Assembly: GCF_900167125.1 (NCBI RefSeq) | Contig: NZ_FUYC01000002.1 | Location: forward strand, 186,001 to 250,000 | Origin: Paucidesulfovibrio gracilis DSM 16080 | Lineage (GTDB): Bacteria; Desulfobacterota; Desulfovibrionia; Desulfovibrionales; Desulfovibrionaceae | Length of the DNA: 64,000 bases | Reading direction: 5' to 3' | In this document: one piece after another, positions 1 to 8,612 of the stretch | Layout of the letters: each line of letters starts with the position of its first letter | Position numbering within the stretch: the stretch's first letter is position 1 | Position numbers and translations under genes: made by a program | The notes under the pieces: model-generated | Seen by the model: the letters and a program-made list of their open reading frames with translations, nothing else | What the model was told of the DNA's origin: nothing | Database searches by the model: none

Positions 1-1351
1 GGCGCATTTTGCCCGCTTCCAGACGGGAAAGGTCCAGCAGGTCGTCCAAAATGGCTTTGAGGTTGCGGGCCGTGGACATGGCCGTTGTCACGTATTCGTC
101 CAGTTCCGGGTCCAGTTCCGCGGTCTGTGCCAGTTGGAGCATGCCGAAGATGCCGTTCAGCGGGGTGCGGATTTCGTGACTCATATTGGAAAGGAATTCA
201 TCCTTGGCACGACTTGCGGCCTCCGCGCGTTCCTTGGCGGCCAGGATCTGCTGCTCCTGTTCCTTGCGTTCGGAAATATCCTGTATGTTGGCAACCCGGT
301 AGAGAATATCCCCATCCTGGGCGAGGATGTTGGTCACATCGATCTGGGCCGGGAACTGGCTGCCGTCCTTGCGCTGTCGGGGCATCTCGAACGTATAGCG
401 TTCCCGTTGCTCCAGCAGTTTGATGTGTTCGGTCAGACTGCTGTGATAGCCTTCGGGGAACAGCTCCTGTGCCTGTTTGCCCACTAGTTCTTCGGGGGAG
501 TAGCCGTGCATTCGGGCGTATGCCGGGTTGACCATGGCCAGCTCGTATTGCTGGTCCGTGACGGAAACGCCCATGCCCGTATGTTTGAAGATCTGGCCCC
601 AGCGTTCCAATTCGTTTTCGGACTGCTTGCGCTCCGTGATGTCCGTGGAAAGAGTGATCTGCACTTTACGGCCATCGTCCCAATCCACTTGGCGGGTTTG
701 GTTGTGAAACCAACGTTGGGATTCTTCTGCTTTGGATTCCCAGACCAGAGGCTTGTCCGGTTGCTCGTTGCCCTTTTGTTCCCCCAGGGGACAGTTCGGG
801 CAGGGGGAAGACCGACCCGCCAAGGAGTCCCAGCATTTGCGGCCCACGATGTCCGGTCCCAAGTCGCGCATGGCGCAGTCGTTGGCAAAGAGCACTTCGT
901 TGGTTTCCGCGTCCGTGACATAGAGGTGGCTTTCAATGGCGTTCAGGGTTTCACGCAACCGTTCGTGAGCGAGTACCAAGCCGTTTTCACGGTGTTGCAG
1001 GGAGAGGTTGGCGGCTGTTTTGCATGCGGAAAGCTGCATGGCCTGGGCCTCGCGTTCCAGCAGCACCGCAAGCAGATCCACACTGTGGCGCACCAGGGTC
1101 AGTTCGTCCTCGGCCACGGCATCATCCAGGGGACCGTCCACCACGACCACGCCGTATTCGTCGGTCACGGTTTGCAATGGAAAGGCCGATTCCTGGGTGG
1201 AATCGGATTCCGGCGGCAGATAGCGGAATTCCAGTTCCGGGAAGATTTCCCCCATGGTGGCGCAATATGTGGACACGATGCGTTTTTGATCGTTTAAGCC
1301 GGAAAGGGCGGACATGAGAGTGAACAAATCCTGGGAGAGGCCGGCGCTCAT
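1..1351 (-). CDS. PAS-domain sensor histidine kinase, N-terminal part (3' end outside window)
   Basis: The reading frame stays open on the minus strand to the window edge, giving 450 residues. The ATG at 1349-1351 follows an AGGAGG ribosome site. An N-terminal region of about 120 residues is followed by a PAS domain (about 125-245) that carries a CPNCPL cysteine motif and ends in the usual DITERK signature. A second PAS domain (about 250-370, ending DISERK) and a HisKA dimerisation domain come next. The phospho-accepting histidine is His392 in the motif SHEIRTPLNG. The ATPase domain, and a receiver domain if there is one, would lie beyond base 1. No transmembrane segment is visible, so the sensor is probably cytoplasmic. 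It is transcribed divergently from the hydantoinase-like gene. The signal sensed is unknown. Confidence 0.9.
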   Translation of the reverse strand, partial: MSAGLSQDLFTLMSALSGLNDQKRIVSTYCATMGEIFPELEFRYLPPESDSTQESAFPLQTVTDEYGVVVVDGPLDDAVAEDELTLVRHSVDLLAVLLEREAQAMQLSACKTAANLSLQHRENGLVLAHERLRETLNAIESHLYVTDAETNEVLFANDCAMRDLGPDIVGRKCWDSLAGRSSPCPNCPLGEQKGNEQPDKPLVWESKAEESQRWFHNQTRQVDWDDGRKVQITLSTDITERKQSENELERWGQIFKHTGMGVSVTDQQYELAMVNPAYARMHGYSPEELVGKQAQELFPEGYHSSLTEHIKLLEQRERYTFEMPRQRKDGSQFPAQIDVTNILAQDGDILYRVANIQDISERKEQEQQILAAKERAEAASRAKDEFLSNMSHEIRTPLNGIFGMLQLAQTAELDPELDEYVTTAMSTARNLKAILDDLLDLSRLEAGKMR

Positions 1352-1592
1352 TGCCGATTTCCTCCTTTGTCGGCGTCATTCCGTCGCTGTATCACCGGAG
1401 GGACCGGATTTGACGGGGATACAATCTGCGTCGAGTGGATACCATACATTCGTATTTATCCTATTTCAGTTTTGCCTTGGGCTGTCAATGCGGGGTCGGA
1501 TGGGCGGGGTTTGCTTGACAACCTGCCGTGGAGGTCGCATTTTCCCTCAGTCCGTCCCGGGGGGCGGCAAAACAGGATCTGTGGGTGTGACA

Positions 1593-3296
1593 ATGGAAAA
1601 TGATTTTTTTGTTGCCGGAGTGGACACGGGCGGCACCTTTACTGACGCGGTGGTGCTCGGTCCGGGAGGCAAGGTCTTGGGGCGTGCCAAGCGCCCTACC
1701 CGGCACCATGATCTGGGGACCGGAACCCTGGAGGCCTTGGGTGAGGCGCTGCGCCAGGCCGGTGGCGATGCAGACCGTCTGCGTCGGGTGGGCGTTTCCA
1801 CCACTTTGGCCACCAATAGTGTGGTGGAGGGGCGCGGCGCCCGGGTCGGGCTGTTCCAGATCGGTGTCCGCAAGCCTGTGCGGCTTCCGGTGGTTTCGGT
1901 GGAGTTTGTCCAAGGCGGTCACATGGTGGGCGGCCGGGAGGAGGCTCCTCTGGACGTGCAGGCGTTGGTGAACGGCGTGCGCCGGTTTCAGGGGCATGTG
2001 GATGCCTACGCCGTGGCCGCGTCGGGCAGTTGCTTTAATCCCAACCACGAGCTGGTGGCGGCCAAGGCCATCTCCATGGTGGATCCCCTGCCGGTTTCCT
2101 GTGCCCATGAGGTCAGCGACCTGCCGTCCCATGAAGAGCGTCTGGCAACCGTGGCGCTCAATGCCGGGCTGTTGCCCGTGATGGAACATTTCTTGGAGCG
2201 ACTGCGTTCCGGGCTGGACGCTCTGGGGGTGCATGCCCCGGTGAGCGTGGTTTGCGGTGATGGAGAAAGCCTGACCCCGGAGCAGGCTTTGCACCGCCCC
2301 TTGTCCACGTTTGCGGCCGGGCCGGCGGCTTCGGCGCTGTATGGAGCGCATGCGGCCCTGGAACGCGGGCATGCGGACGCCCTGGTGGTGGATGTGGGCG
2401 GCACCACCACGGATCTGGTCACCGTGCGCGGCGGCGAGGTGCCGGTGCGAGACGGCGGCTCCATTATTGGTCCGTGGGAAACGCATGTGCGGGCTGTGGA
2501 GTTGCGTACCGTGGGCATCGGTGGAGACAGCCATGTCCGGGTGGAGCATGGCGCGATCCGCGTTGGTCCCCGGCGTATGCGGCCTTTGGCCCTGTTGGAC
2601 GACGCCGGTTCCGTGTTGGATCGCCTGGCCCAGGCCGAAGTGGACCGCGTGGTGCTGGTTCCCGAAGAGTGCCGGGACCGGGCCGAAAGCTTGGCGGGAA
2701 AAAGCCCGCTGTTGCGATATTTATTGGATCATGGTCCCAGCACGGCTTCGGAGTTGACCCGTGTGTTGGGACGCAATCTGGTTGAACTGGAACAGCGTCT
2801 TGAGGAGCTGGCCCGGGACCGTGTGCTGGTGGAAACCGGATTTACCCCCTCGGATGCGCTGCACGTGAGCGGGCAGGCCGCGTTCGGCGATTTCGATTCA
2901 GCGTCCCGTGGGGCGGCCATCTGGGCGGAGCGGCTGGGCCTTGATCCCAAGGCCTTTGCCGGGCAGGTGGTGGACGTTGCCTCCTGCGGGATCGAGGATG
3001 CCCTGGTGGAGCACATGCTGCGTGCCGAATTGGGACACGATCTGGCCGGGCTGGTGCGTCGCCGTCGGGAACTGCGGACCATTGCCCTGGAACTGCGTCC
3101 CCGGGTGCCGGTGGTGGCGCTCGGGGCGGCCGGGCGTCCGTTGTTGGAGGAAATGGGCCGTCGGTTGGGTGCGGAATGTATTTTTCCCCGGGAGCATGAA
3201 GTGGGCAACGCCGTGGGCGCGGCCCTGGTGGCGGAGCGGATCGCCCGCATGGAGCCGCCGACTCCCGGGCAGTCTGTTCAGGAGGAAAAGCAATGA
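1593..3296 (+). CDS. hydantoinase/oxoprolinase family protein (HyuA-like)
   Basis: This 567-residue protein belongs to the HyuA family, ATP-dependent enzymes that open cyclic amides such as hydantoins and 5-oxoproline. The N-terminal phosphate-binding motif DTGGTFTDAVV (about residues 10-20) and a second one, VDVGGTTTDLV (about 267-277), are the ASKHA-fold signatures. The ATG at 1593 was chosen because family homology begins directly after it; GTG codons at 1581 and 1587 are possible alternatives. No HyuB partner lies nearby. Around residues 379-420 a stretch rich in Leu and Glu (DHGPSTASELTRVLG) reads like a winged-helix segment, which is not a usual part of HyuA. The stop overlaps the start of the His-rich gene (ATGA), implying translational coupling. 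The substrate is unknown. Confidence 0.85.
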   Translation: MENDFFVAGVDTGGTFTDAVVLGPGGKVLGRAKRPTRHHDLGTGTLEALGEALRQAGGDADRLRRVGVSTTLATNSVVEGRGARVGLFQIGVRKPVRLPVVSVEFVQGGHMVGGREEAPLDVQALVNGVRRFQGHVDAYAVAASGSCFNPNHELVAAKAISMVDPLPVSCAHEVSDLPSHEERLATVALNAGLLPVMEHFLERLRSGLDALGVHAPVSVVCGDGESLTPEQALHRPLSTFAAGPAASALYGAHAALERGHADALVVDVGGTTTDLVTVRGGEVPVRDGGSIIGPWETHVRAVELRTVGIGGDSHVRVEHGAIRVGPRRMRPLALLDDAGSVLDRLAQAEVDRVVLVPEECRDRAESLAGKSPLLRYLLDHGPSTASELTRVLGRNLVELEQRLEELARDRVLVETGFTPSDALHVSGQAAFGDFDSASRGAAIWAERLGLDPKAFAGQVVDVASCGIEDALVEHMLRAELGHDLAGLVRRRRELRTIALELRPRVPVVALGAAGRPLLEEMGRRLGAECIFPREHEVGNAVGAALVAERIARMEPPTPGQSVQEEKQ

Positions 3297-3757
3297 GCCA
3301 TCATCAGGATTCCGGACCGCCTTCCAATGGAGAGCATGGACCGGACTGCGGTTGCGGCTGTCATGACCATGACCACGGACATGACCATCATTCACATGAC
3401 CATGACGGACAGGACGAGGGACACAAGCATTACCGGTCCCAGAGTTTTGAGGCCGTGCTCGAGGTGGTCAGCGAAAATGAAACCGCCGAGGCCGTTCACG
3501 GCTGGTTGAACAATGGGGACGAATGGTTTGTGCATGGCTGGGCCGAGGCCGAGGGCTTTGTGTTCGATCTGACCGAATCCCGCCGTCCCATCGAGCGTGC
3601 AACGTACTACGAGGCCAACCAGGTCTCGGAAGACCGCGTTCGTCGGTATTCCCGGGTGGAGTTTTTTACGCTTATGGCGGAGCGGGGCGATGTCGGCCCG
3701 TTTGACAAGGCCTTTTTTTATACCACAGTGACCCGCACCGATCCTCTCGAAAAATAG
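3293..3757 (+). CDS. His-rich putative metal-binding protein
   Basis: This is a 154-residue protein of unknown function. The ATG overlaps the upstream stop as ATGA and has a GGAGG site 8 bases before it. Residues 18-46 hold a CGCGCHDHDHGHDHH-type run, with more than a dozen His plus several Cys and Asp, as in nickel, zinc or cobalt carriers. From about residue 47 on, the protein is a compact soluble domain with no recognised family (conserved-looking FVHGWAEAEGFVFDLTE). No signal peptide or membrane segment is present. Coupling to the HyuA-like gene suggests it supplies a metal to, or is a subunit of, that enzyme. This is inference. Confidence 0.8.
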   Translation: MSHHQDSGPPSNGEHGPDCGCGCHDHDHGHDHHSHDHDGQDEGHKHYRSQSFEAVLEVVSENETAEAVHGWLNNGDEWFVHGWAEAEGFVFDLTESRRPIERATYYEANQVSEDRVRRYSRVEFFTLMAERGDVGPFDKAFFYTTVTRTDPLEK

Positions 3758-3790
3758 ACCACGGTTTATGGCTTTCGCGGGGCCGGGCCG

Positions 3791-4417
3791 CTACGGAAGG
3801 CGCACGTCCGCAAAGTGGCGGATGTGCGCTCCGGCTTCCAGGGTGGGGTCGGCGTAGGCCCAGAACGGAACGTTCGCATTGCGTGCGGTACGCTGGTCAA
3901 CGGCGGAGTCACCGATGTAGACAGCCTGTTCCGGCCGGATGCGGAAATGGCGCAGGATGGTTTCCACGCCGTCCGGCCAGGGCTTGCCCCGCGCCACATC
4001 CTCGGTGGTGATCAGCAGGTCGAAAAAGCCGAGCAGTCCATGACGTTCCAGAATGGTGTGCTGCTCCGCGCCTCCGTTGGTGCAGACCGCCAGACCTTTT
4101 CCCGCATTTTGCAGTCGTTCCAAGAGGTCCGCTACCCCTTCATGCGGACGGATCAAATCCAGGATTTCATTCAGATCAAAGGACTTCCATGCCTGGTCCG
4201 CCTGCTCGCGCCTGTCGGGTGGGATGATCATGTCCAGGCTTTCGGGAATCGTGCGGACAAAGCACGCCGCCTCCTCCTCGGGGGAAAGCGGCCCAAGCCC
4301 CACGGCTTGGCGCATGCTGTTGAAAAAAAATTTCCCGGCGTTCCAGGAATCCACGAGCACGCCGTCACAATCGAAGATCACGGCTTGGGTTGATGCGGGG
4401 AGGGTGAGGGTGGACAT
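3791..4417 (-). CDS. HAD-superfamily phosphatase (phosphoglycolate phosphatase/beta-phosphoglucomutase-like)
   Basis: The 208-residue protein begins with the HAD motif I FDCDGVLVDS, with nucleophile Asp16 and acid/base Asp18. Motif II is in AVCTNGG, motif III is the Lys of GKPWPDG, and motif IV is YIGDSAVD. An alpha-helical cap domain lies between motifs I and II, as in subfamily IA phosphatases. The ATG at 4415-4417 is preferred over an upstream TTG at 4456 because homology starts just after it, although its ribosome site is weak. It converges with the His-rich gene. The substrate (phosphoglycolate, a sugar phosphate or another monophosphate) cannot be told from sequence. Confidence 0.85.
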   Translation of the reverse strand: MSTLTLPASTQAVIFDCDGVLVDSWNAGKFFFNSMRQAVGLGPLSPEEEAACFVRTIPESLDMIIPPDRREQADQAWKSFDLNEILDLIRPHEGVADLLERLQNAGKGLAVCTNGGAEQHTILERHGLLGFFDLLITTEDVARGKPWPDGVETILRHFRIRPEQAVYIGDSAVDQRTARNANVPFWAYADPTLEAGAHIRHFADVRLP

Positions 4418-5015
4418 GGGTTGGGTTTCGCTTGATTGAGCGTTGCTGTCAATCAATGGGAAAATTTAGCATCGGCAAGGGAATATTCCATAATGGCGCG
4501 GATATAAGCGGGGCGGAATGTTTTGGTGTCAAACCGTGCAAAAGATGAAAAGGGTGTCATACCGTGGGGAATGGGACAAAGTGTCTCCACCGACAGGGAG
4601 CGCATCGTTTTTGAATTCCTCCTAGTATGTGGTGCGGCGGTGCATTGGCGAGGGCCGGGGAACCCCGGGGAGGCGTCCAATGCTGCCGCCGCAGTCCACG
4701 AAATGGAACGAGAAAATACTGTTTTTTCGTGTTGAATCGCTATGTTGAAACATATACATAGTGTTCATATTTTCACATAATGCTTGCGTTGGAGCGGTTA
4801 AGTAAGTAAGCCGCAGGGGTTCCAAAACCTTTGCGCGGGGAAGTCGAACTTCCTTTTTCCGGGCCTGATATGACGCTCCGGTCCCTGGCGGACTCGGCGT
4901 TCCCTGACATATTGGTGGAGGAATACGACGACGGCTGAGGTTTGTGCGTTTCGTGTCGGCTGCGGTCTGCCGAAATCGGAACGTACCCTGGCATTCATTC
5001 TGAAGCGAGGTGTCC
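4418..5015. other. 598-bp non-coding stretch upstream of ech
   Basis: No convincing gene is present. It contains the divergent 5' ends of the HAD gene and the ech operon. The part from about 4730 to 4800 is AT-rich and holds a good sigma-70-like promoter. The remaining 240 bases up to echA would be a long untranslated leader; short frames in it have no ribosome site or recognisable product. Confidence 0.6.
4745..4773 (+). promoter_or_regulatory. candidate sigma-70 promoter for ech operon
   Basis: TTGAAA at 4745-4750 and TATTTT at 4768-4773 are separated by 17 bases in an AT-rich patch. The -35 box is overlapped by a small palindrome, ATGTT-GA-AACAT (4742-4753), a possible operator. The predicted transcript would start near 4781 and carry a leader of about 235 bases before echA. 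Confidence 0.5.
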
Positions 5016-6905
5016 ATGTCCAACCTGCTTTTGATCCTCATTCTCCTGCCCGTGCTGTCGGCACTGGCCTGTTTCATCGTGCGTTCCGGCTCGGTGCGGC
5101 GGCTGGTGGTCACGGTCACGGGCGGCGTGCTTTCCGCGGCCTCGGTGGCGCTGCTTATGCAGGGCTCCTTTGAGGCGTGGTCTCCGGGCACGCTGTTCGG
5201 CCTGAGTTGGGACTTGATCATCGCTGTGCTCGACTTCGCACTGCTCGGTGTCATTCTCTTTTATGGTCTCAAACTCAAAAATCTGCTCATTCAGCTTTTC
5301 ACGCTGGCGCAGATCGTTCTTCTGGTGATCTTTGAATTCGTCATGGTGGAACACGCCGCGGTTCCCGCATTCCGTGCGGACAACCTTTCCCTGATCATGG
5401 TGCTGGTCATTTCCATCATCGGTTCCCTGATCTGCATCTTCGGCTTGCCCTACATGAAGAAGCACGAGGAACACCTGCACCTGAACAAGTCCAAACAGCC
5501 CCAGTTTTTCTTTTATCTGGTGCTGTTCCTGGGTGCCATGAACGGGCTGGTGCTGGCCAACAACATCCTTTGGCTCTACTTCTTCTTTGAAGTGACCACG
5601 TTCTGTTCCTTTATGCTCATCGGTCATGACGGCACCAAGGTCGCCGTGGCCAACGCCACCCGCGCCTTGTGGATGAACAGTCTGGGCGGTCTGGGTTTCG
5701 TGGTGGGCATCATGCTGGCTTACATGGCCTACGGAACGTTGTCCCTGGCGGCGATTTTGGCGGCCGGTCCGCAGGGAGCCTTGGCGCTCACGGGCGTTGC
5801 CCTGCTGTGTTTTGCCGGATTCACCAAGGCGGCCCAGGTGCCGTTCCAAAGCTGGCTGCTGGGTGCCATGGTCGCTCCCACGCCGGTTTCGGCCCTGCTG
5901 CACTCGTCCACCATGGTCAAGGCCGGTGTGTACGTCGTGCTGCGCATGGCTCCGGCTTACCAGGGAACCTTACTTTCCGAGCTGATCGCCGTCTGCGGCG
6001 CGTTTACTTTTGTGGCGTGCGCGGCCCTGGCCATCGGTCAGAGCAACGGCAAGAAGATTCTGGCTTACTCCACCATCTCCAACCTCGGGTTGATCATCGC
6101 TTGTGCGGGGCTGAACACGCCGCTGGCCATCACCGCCGCTATCCTGCTGATCATCTTCCATGCCATTTCCAAGTCCCTGTTGTTCCTTTGCGTGGGAACC
6201 ATTGAACAGGAAATCGGCAGCCGGGACATCGAGGACATGCGCGGTCTGTACGAACGCATGCCCCGGACCAGCTTCATCGCCGTGACCGGCGTGCTGACCA
6301 TGCTCCTGCCGCCGTTTGGCGTGCTTCTGGGCAAGTGGATGGCCATTGAGGCGGCGGCCGGTTCCATCTGGGTCATCATCATGCTGGCTCTGGGTTCGGC
6401 TCTGACCGTGGTCTACTGGGCCAGATGGGGCGGTGGCATGATGGGTTCCCGCAAGCCCGGGCAGCCCTCGGAAACCTTGCCCACGCTCATCAACCTGCCG
6501 TTGATGCTGCTTTGCGTCGGCGCGGTGGTGCTTTCCGCACTCACGCCCGTGATCTATGCCGAACTGATTCAGCCCATGCTGGCCTCTGCTGCTCTTGCCG
6601 TGGATACGGCTACGGGCAGCCTGGGCGCATTCACGGTGTACGGCCTGTATGCGGCCCTGGGCCTGGGATTGATCGTGGCCTTCCGTGCGGGTCGCCGGGC
6701 GCCTTCGCTGCGTCAGGTGGATCCCTACATGGGCGGCGCCAACCTTGGGCAGGACGGCTCCTTCAAGGGTCCGATGAACCAGCCCGTGGAATTCGGCGCG
6801 GGCAACCTCTACCTGTCCGAGCTGTTCGGCGAGCAGAAGCTGACCATGTGGGTCAACATCGCGGGCGCGGCGCTCATCGTGCTTATGATCGGAGGGGGGC
6901 TGTAA
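5016..6905 (+). CDS. echA: Ech hydrogenase subunit A (NuoL/antiporter-like)
   Basis: This 629-residue polytopic membrane protein is the proton/sodium-pumping subunit of an energy-converting hydrogenase, homologous to complex I NuoL and Mrp antiporters. It is almost wholly hydrophobic, with many membrane helices. It carries the Proton_antipo_M region, with conserved charged/His positions such as FTKAAQVPFQSWL and ALLHSSTMVKAGVY at about 270-305. The ATG at 5016 was preferred to an in-frame GTG at 5010 because the purine-rich site AAGCGAGG is correctly spaced from it. It is the first gene of echABCDEF and is separated by one base from echB. Confidence 0.93.
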   Translation: MSNLLLILILLPVLSALACFIVRSGSVRRLVVTVTGGVLSAASVALLMQGSFEAWSPGTLFGLSWDLIIAVLDFALLGVILFYGLKLKNLLIQLFTLAQIVLLVIFEFVMVEHAAVPAFRADNLSLIMVLVISIIGSLICIFGLPYMKKHEEHLHLNKSKQPQFFFYLVLFLGAMNGLVLANNILWLYFFFEVTTFCSFMLIGHDGTKVAVANATRALWMNSLGGLGFVVGIMLAYMAYGTLSLAAILAAGPQGALALTGVALLCFAGFTKAAQVPFQSWLLGAMVAPTPVSALLHSSTMVKAGVYVVLRMAPAYQGTLLSELIAVCGAFTFVACAALAIGQSNGKKILAYSTISNLGLIIACAGLNTPLAITAAILLIIFHAISKSLLFLCVGTIEQEIGSRDIEDMRGLYERMPRTSFIAVTGVLTMLLPPFGVLLGKWMAIEAAAGSIWVIIMLALGSALTVVYWARWGGGMMGSRKPGQPSETLPTLINLPLMLLCVGAVVLSALTPVIYAELIQPMLASAALAVDTATGSLGAFTVYGLYAALGLGLIVAFRAGRRAPSLRQVDPYMGGANLGQDGSFKGPMNQPVEFGAGNLYLSELFGEQKLTMWVNIAGAALIVLMIGGGL

Positions 6906-6906
6906 A

Positions 6907-7755
6907 ATGAAAGAACTGATTCTCATCATACTCGGCCTGGTGGTGGCTCCGCTGGTAGGCGGGCTGCTCGCGGGCATCGACCGCCGCATCACGGCCCGGC
7001 TCCAGTCCCGGCAGGGACCGCCCATCATGCAGGCCTTCTACGACGTGCTCAAACTGTTCGGCAAGGAAGCCCTGGCCCTGAACAAGTGGCAGATCATCTG
7101 CGCCTGGGTCTATGTGATTGCCGCGGCTGTGGCCTGCACGCTGTTCTTCCTGCAATCCGACCTGCTGCTGGTTTTCTTTGTCCAGGCCGTGGGCGCGGTG
7201 TTTCTGGTCATGGGCGCCATGGCCGGACGTTCGCCTTACAGTCAGGTGGGGGCGCAACGCGAACTCATCCAGGTGCTCACCTATGAGCCGCTGTTGGTGT
7301 TGGTGTTCGTGTGCATCTATCTGGCGACGGGCAGCTTCGACATCAGCGCTGCCTGGGCCGTGGAAAAGCCGCTCATTGCGCAGCTTCCTCTGGCCTATAT
7401 TGTGCTGACCTATACGCTGACCATCAAATTGCGGAAGTCGCCTTTTGACTTCTCCACCTCGCACCACGGACACCAGGAACTGGTCAAGGGCGTACTCACG
7501 GAGTATTCCGGGCCGTATCTGGCGCTCACCGAGGTGGCCCACTGGTACGAAACCGTGCTGCTGCTGGGCGTGTGCGCCTTGTTCTGGACCACCAGCTGGT
7601 ACTGGATGGCGCTGTTGCTCATCGGCACCTACTTCCTGGAAATTCTCATCGACAACACCATGGCCCGCATGACGTGGCGCTGGATGCTCAAGTACGTCTG
7701 GAGCGTTGGACTGGCCATGTCCGTCGTGAACCTCATCTGGCTGTACGCGGGGTAG
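6907..7755 (+). CDS. echB: Ech hydrogenase subunit B (NuoH-like)
   Basis: The 282-residue membrane protein is the NuoH/HycD-family subunit that links the soluble hydrogenase module to the membrane arm. Near the N terminus it has the family's RLQSRQGPPIMQAFYD motif (about 32-47), and later DFSTSHHGHQELVKG and a cytoplasmic Glu/Asp-rich loop (EYSGPYLALTEVAHWYE). It has about eight predicted membrane segments. The start codon follows the echA stop by one base, implying coupled translation. It acts together with EchA in coupling ferredoxin-dependent hydrogen production or consumption to ion translocation. Confidence 0.93.
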   Translation: MKELILIILGLVVAPLVGGLLAGIDRRITARLQSRQGPPIMQAFYDVLKLFGKEALALNKWQIICAWVYVIAAAVACTLFFLQSDLLLVFFVQAVGAVFLVMGAMAGRSPYSQVGAQRELIQVLTYEPLLVLVFVCIYLATGSFDISAAWAVEKPLIAQLPLAYIVLTYTLTIKLRKSPFDFSTSHHGHQELVKGVLTEYSGPYLALTEVAHWYETVLLLGVCALFWTTSWYWMALLLIGTYFLEILIDNTMARMTWRWMLKYVWSVGLAMSVVNLIWLYAG

Positions 7756-7759
7756 GGAT

Positions 7760-8203
7760 ATGTTCAAATCGATTATCAAGAATTCTCGCGCCAAGTCCCC
7801 GTGGATCATGCACTTCGACTGCGGGAGCTGCAACGGCTGCGATATCGAGGTGCTGGCCTGCCTTACACCACTGTACGATGTGGAGCGGTTCGGCGTGGTC
7901 AACGTGGGTAACCCCAAGCACGCCGACGTGTTGCTGGTCACCGGAACGGTGAACCACCGCAACAAAAAGGTGCTCAAGAACATCTACGACCAGATGCCCG
8001 AACCCAAGGCCGTCATCGCCATTGGCGCGTGCGGCGCCACGGGCGGCGTATTCCGCGACGCCTACAACGTCGTGGGCGGCGTGGACAAGGTCATCCCCGT
8101 GGACGTATACGTCCCGGGCTGCCCGGCCAAACCCGAGGCCATCATTGACGGCGTCGTGGAAGGGCTGAAGAAATTCCAGCAAAAGGTGGAGCAGGCCGGG
8201 TAA
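7760..8203 (+). CDS. echC: Ech hydrogenase small subunit C (NuoB-like)
   Basis: The 147-residue protein is the small, electron-transferring subunit of the [NiFe] hydrogenase. It binds the proximal [4Fe-4S] cluster through Cys21 and Cys24 in CGSCNGCDIE, with further Cys in GACGATGG (about 92-99) and VPGCPAKPEAI (about 118-128), the same pattern as NuoB and other group 4 hydrogenases. Like other Ech small subunits it lacks the extra cluster domain and twin-arginine signal of periplasmic hydrogenases, so it faces the cytoplasm. It lies four bases after echB. Confidence 0.95.
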   Translation: MFKSIIKNSRAKSPWIMHFDCGSCNGCDIEVLACLTPLYDVERFGVVNVGNPKHADVLLVTGTVNHRNKKVLKNIYDQMPEPKAVIAIGACGATGGVFRDAYNVVGGVDKVIPVDVYVPGCPAKPEAIIDGVVEGLKKFQQKVEQAG

Positions 8204-8228
8204 GGCCGCTCCGCAAGGGGAAATCGAC

Positions 8229-8600
8229 GTGAAAGGGAATGAAATCAGCGTGACCCGCGACAATCTCGTCAGCGAGGTCATGAATATGAAGAACGAAGGG
8301 TGCCGCTTCGTGACCATTTCCACGGCTCTTACGGCCGAGGACGCGGTAGACGTGCTGTACCACTTTGAAAAGGACTTTGAAGTGACGCACCTGCGGCTTT
8401 CGGACCATCCGTTGGCCGAGGCCATGCCCAGCATCTCCGGCGTGTACTTCGGCGCTCTGCTGGCAGAGAACGAGTTGCAGGATCTCTTCGGTATGAAATT
8501 CTCGGGCCTGGTGCTCGACTTTAATCGCACCCTGTACTTGGAAGAGGAGGTCACCGTGGTGCCCCTCGTGAACAATTGCAAGGTCGCGGGAACCAACTAA
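8229..8600 (+). CDS. echD: Ech hydrogenase subunit D (NuoC-like)
   Basis: The 123-residue protein matches the NuoC/30-kDa complex I family, a structural subunit of the hydrophilic domain without its own cofactor. The family signature is the stretch around VYFGALLAENELQDLFGMKF (about residues 76-95). The start is a GTG at 8229 with an AAGGGGAAA ribosome site; the nearby ATG at 8239 is in another frame. It lies between the small and large subunit genes, in the standard ech order. Confidence 0.9.
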   Translation: MKGNEISVTRDNLVSEVMNMKNEGCRFVTISTALTAEDAVDVLYHFEKDFEVTHLRLSDHPLAEAMPSISGVYFGALLAENELQDLFGMKFSGLVLDFNRTLYLEEEVTVVPLVNNCKVAGTN

Positions 8601-8612
8601 AGGGGGACGAAC

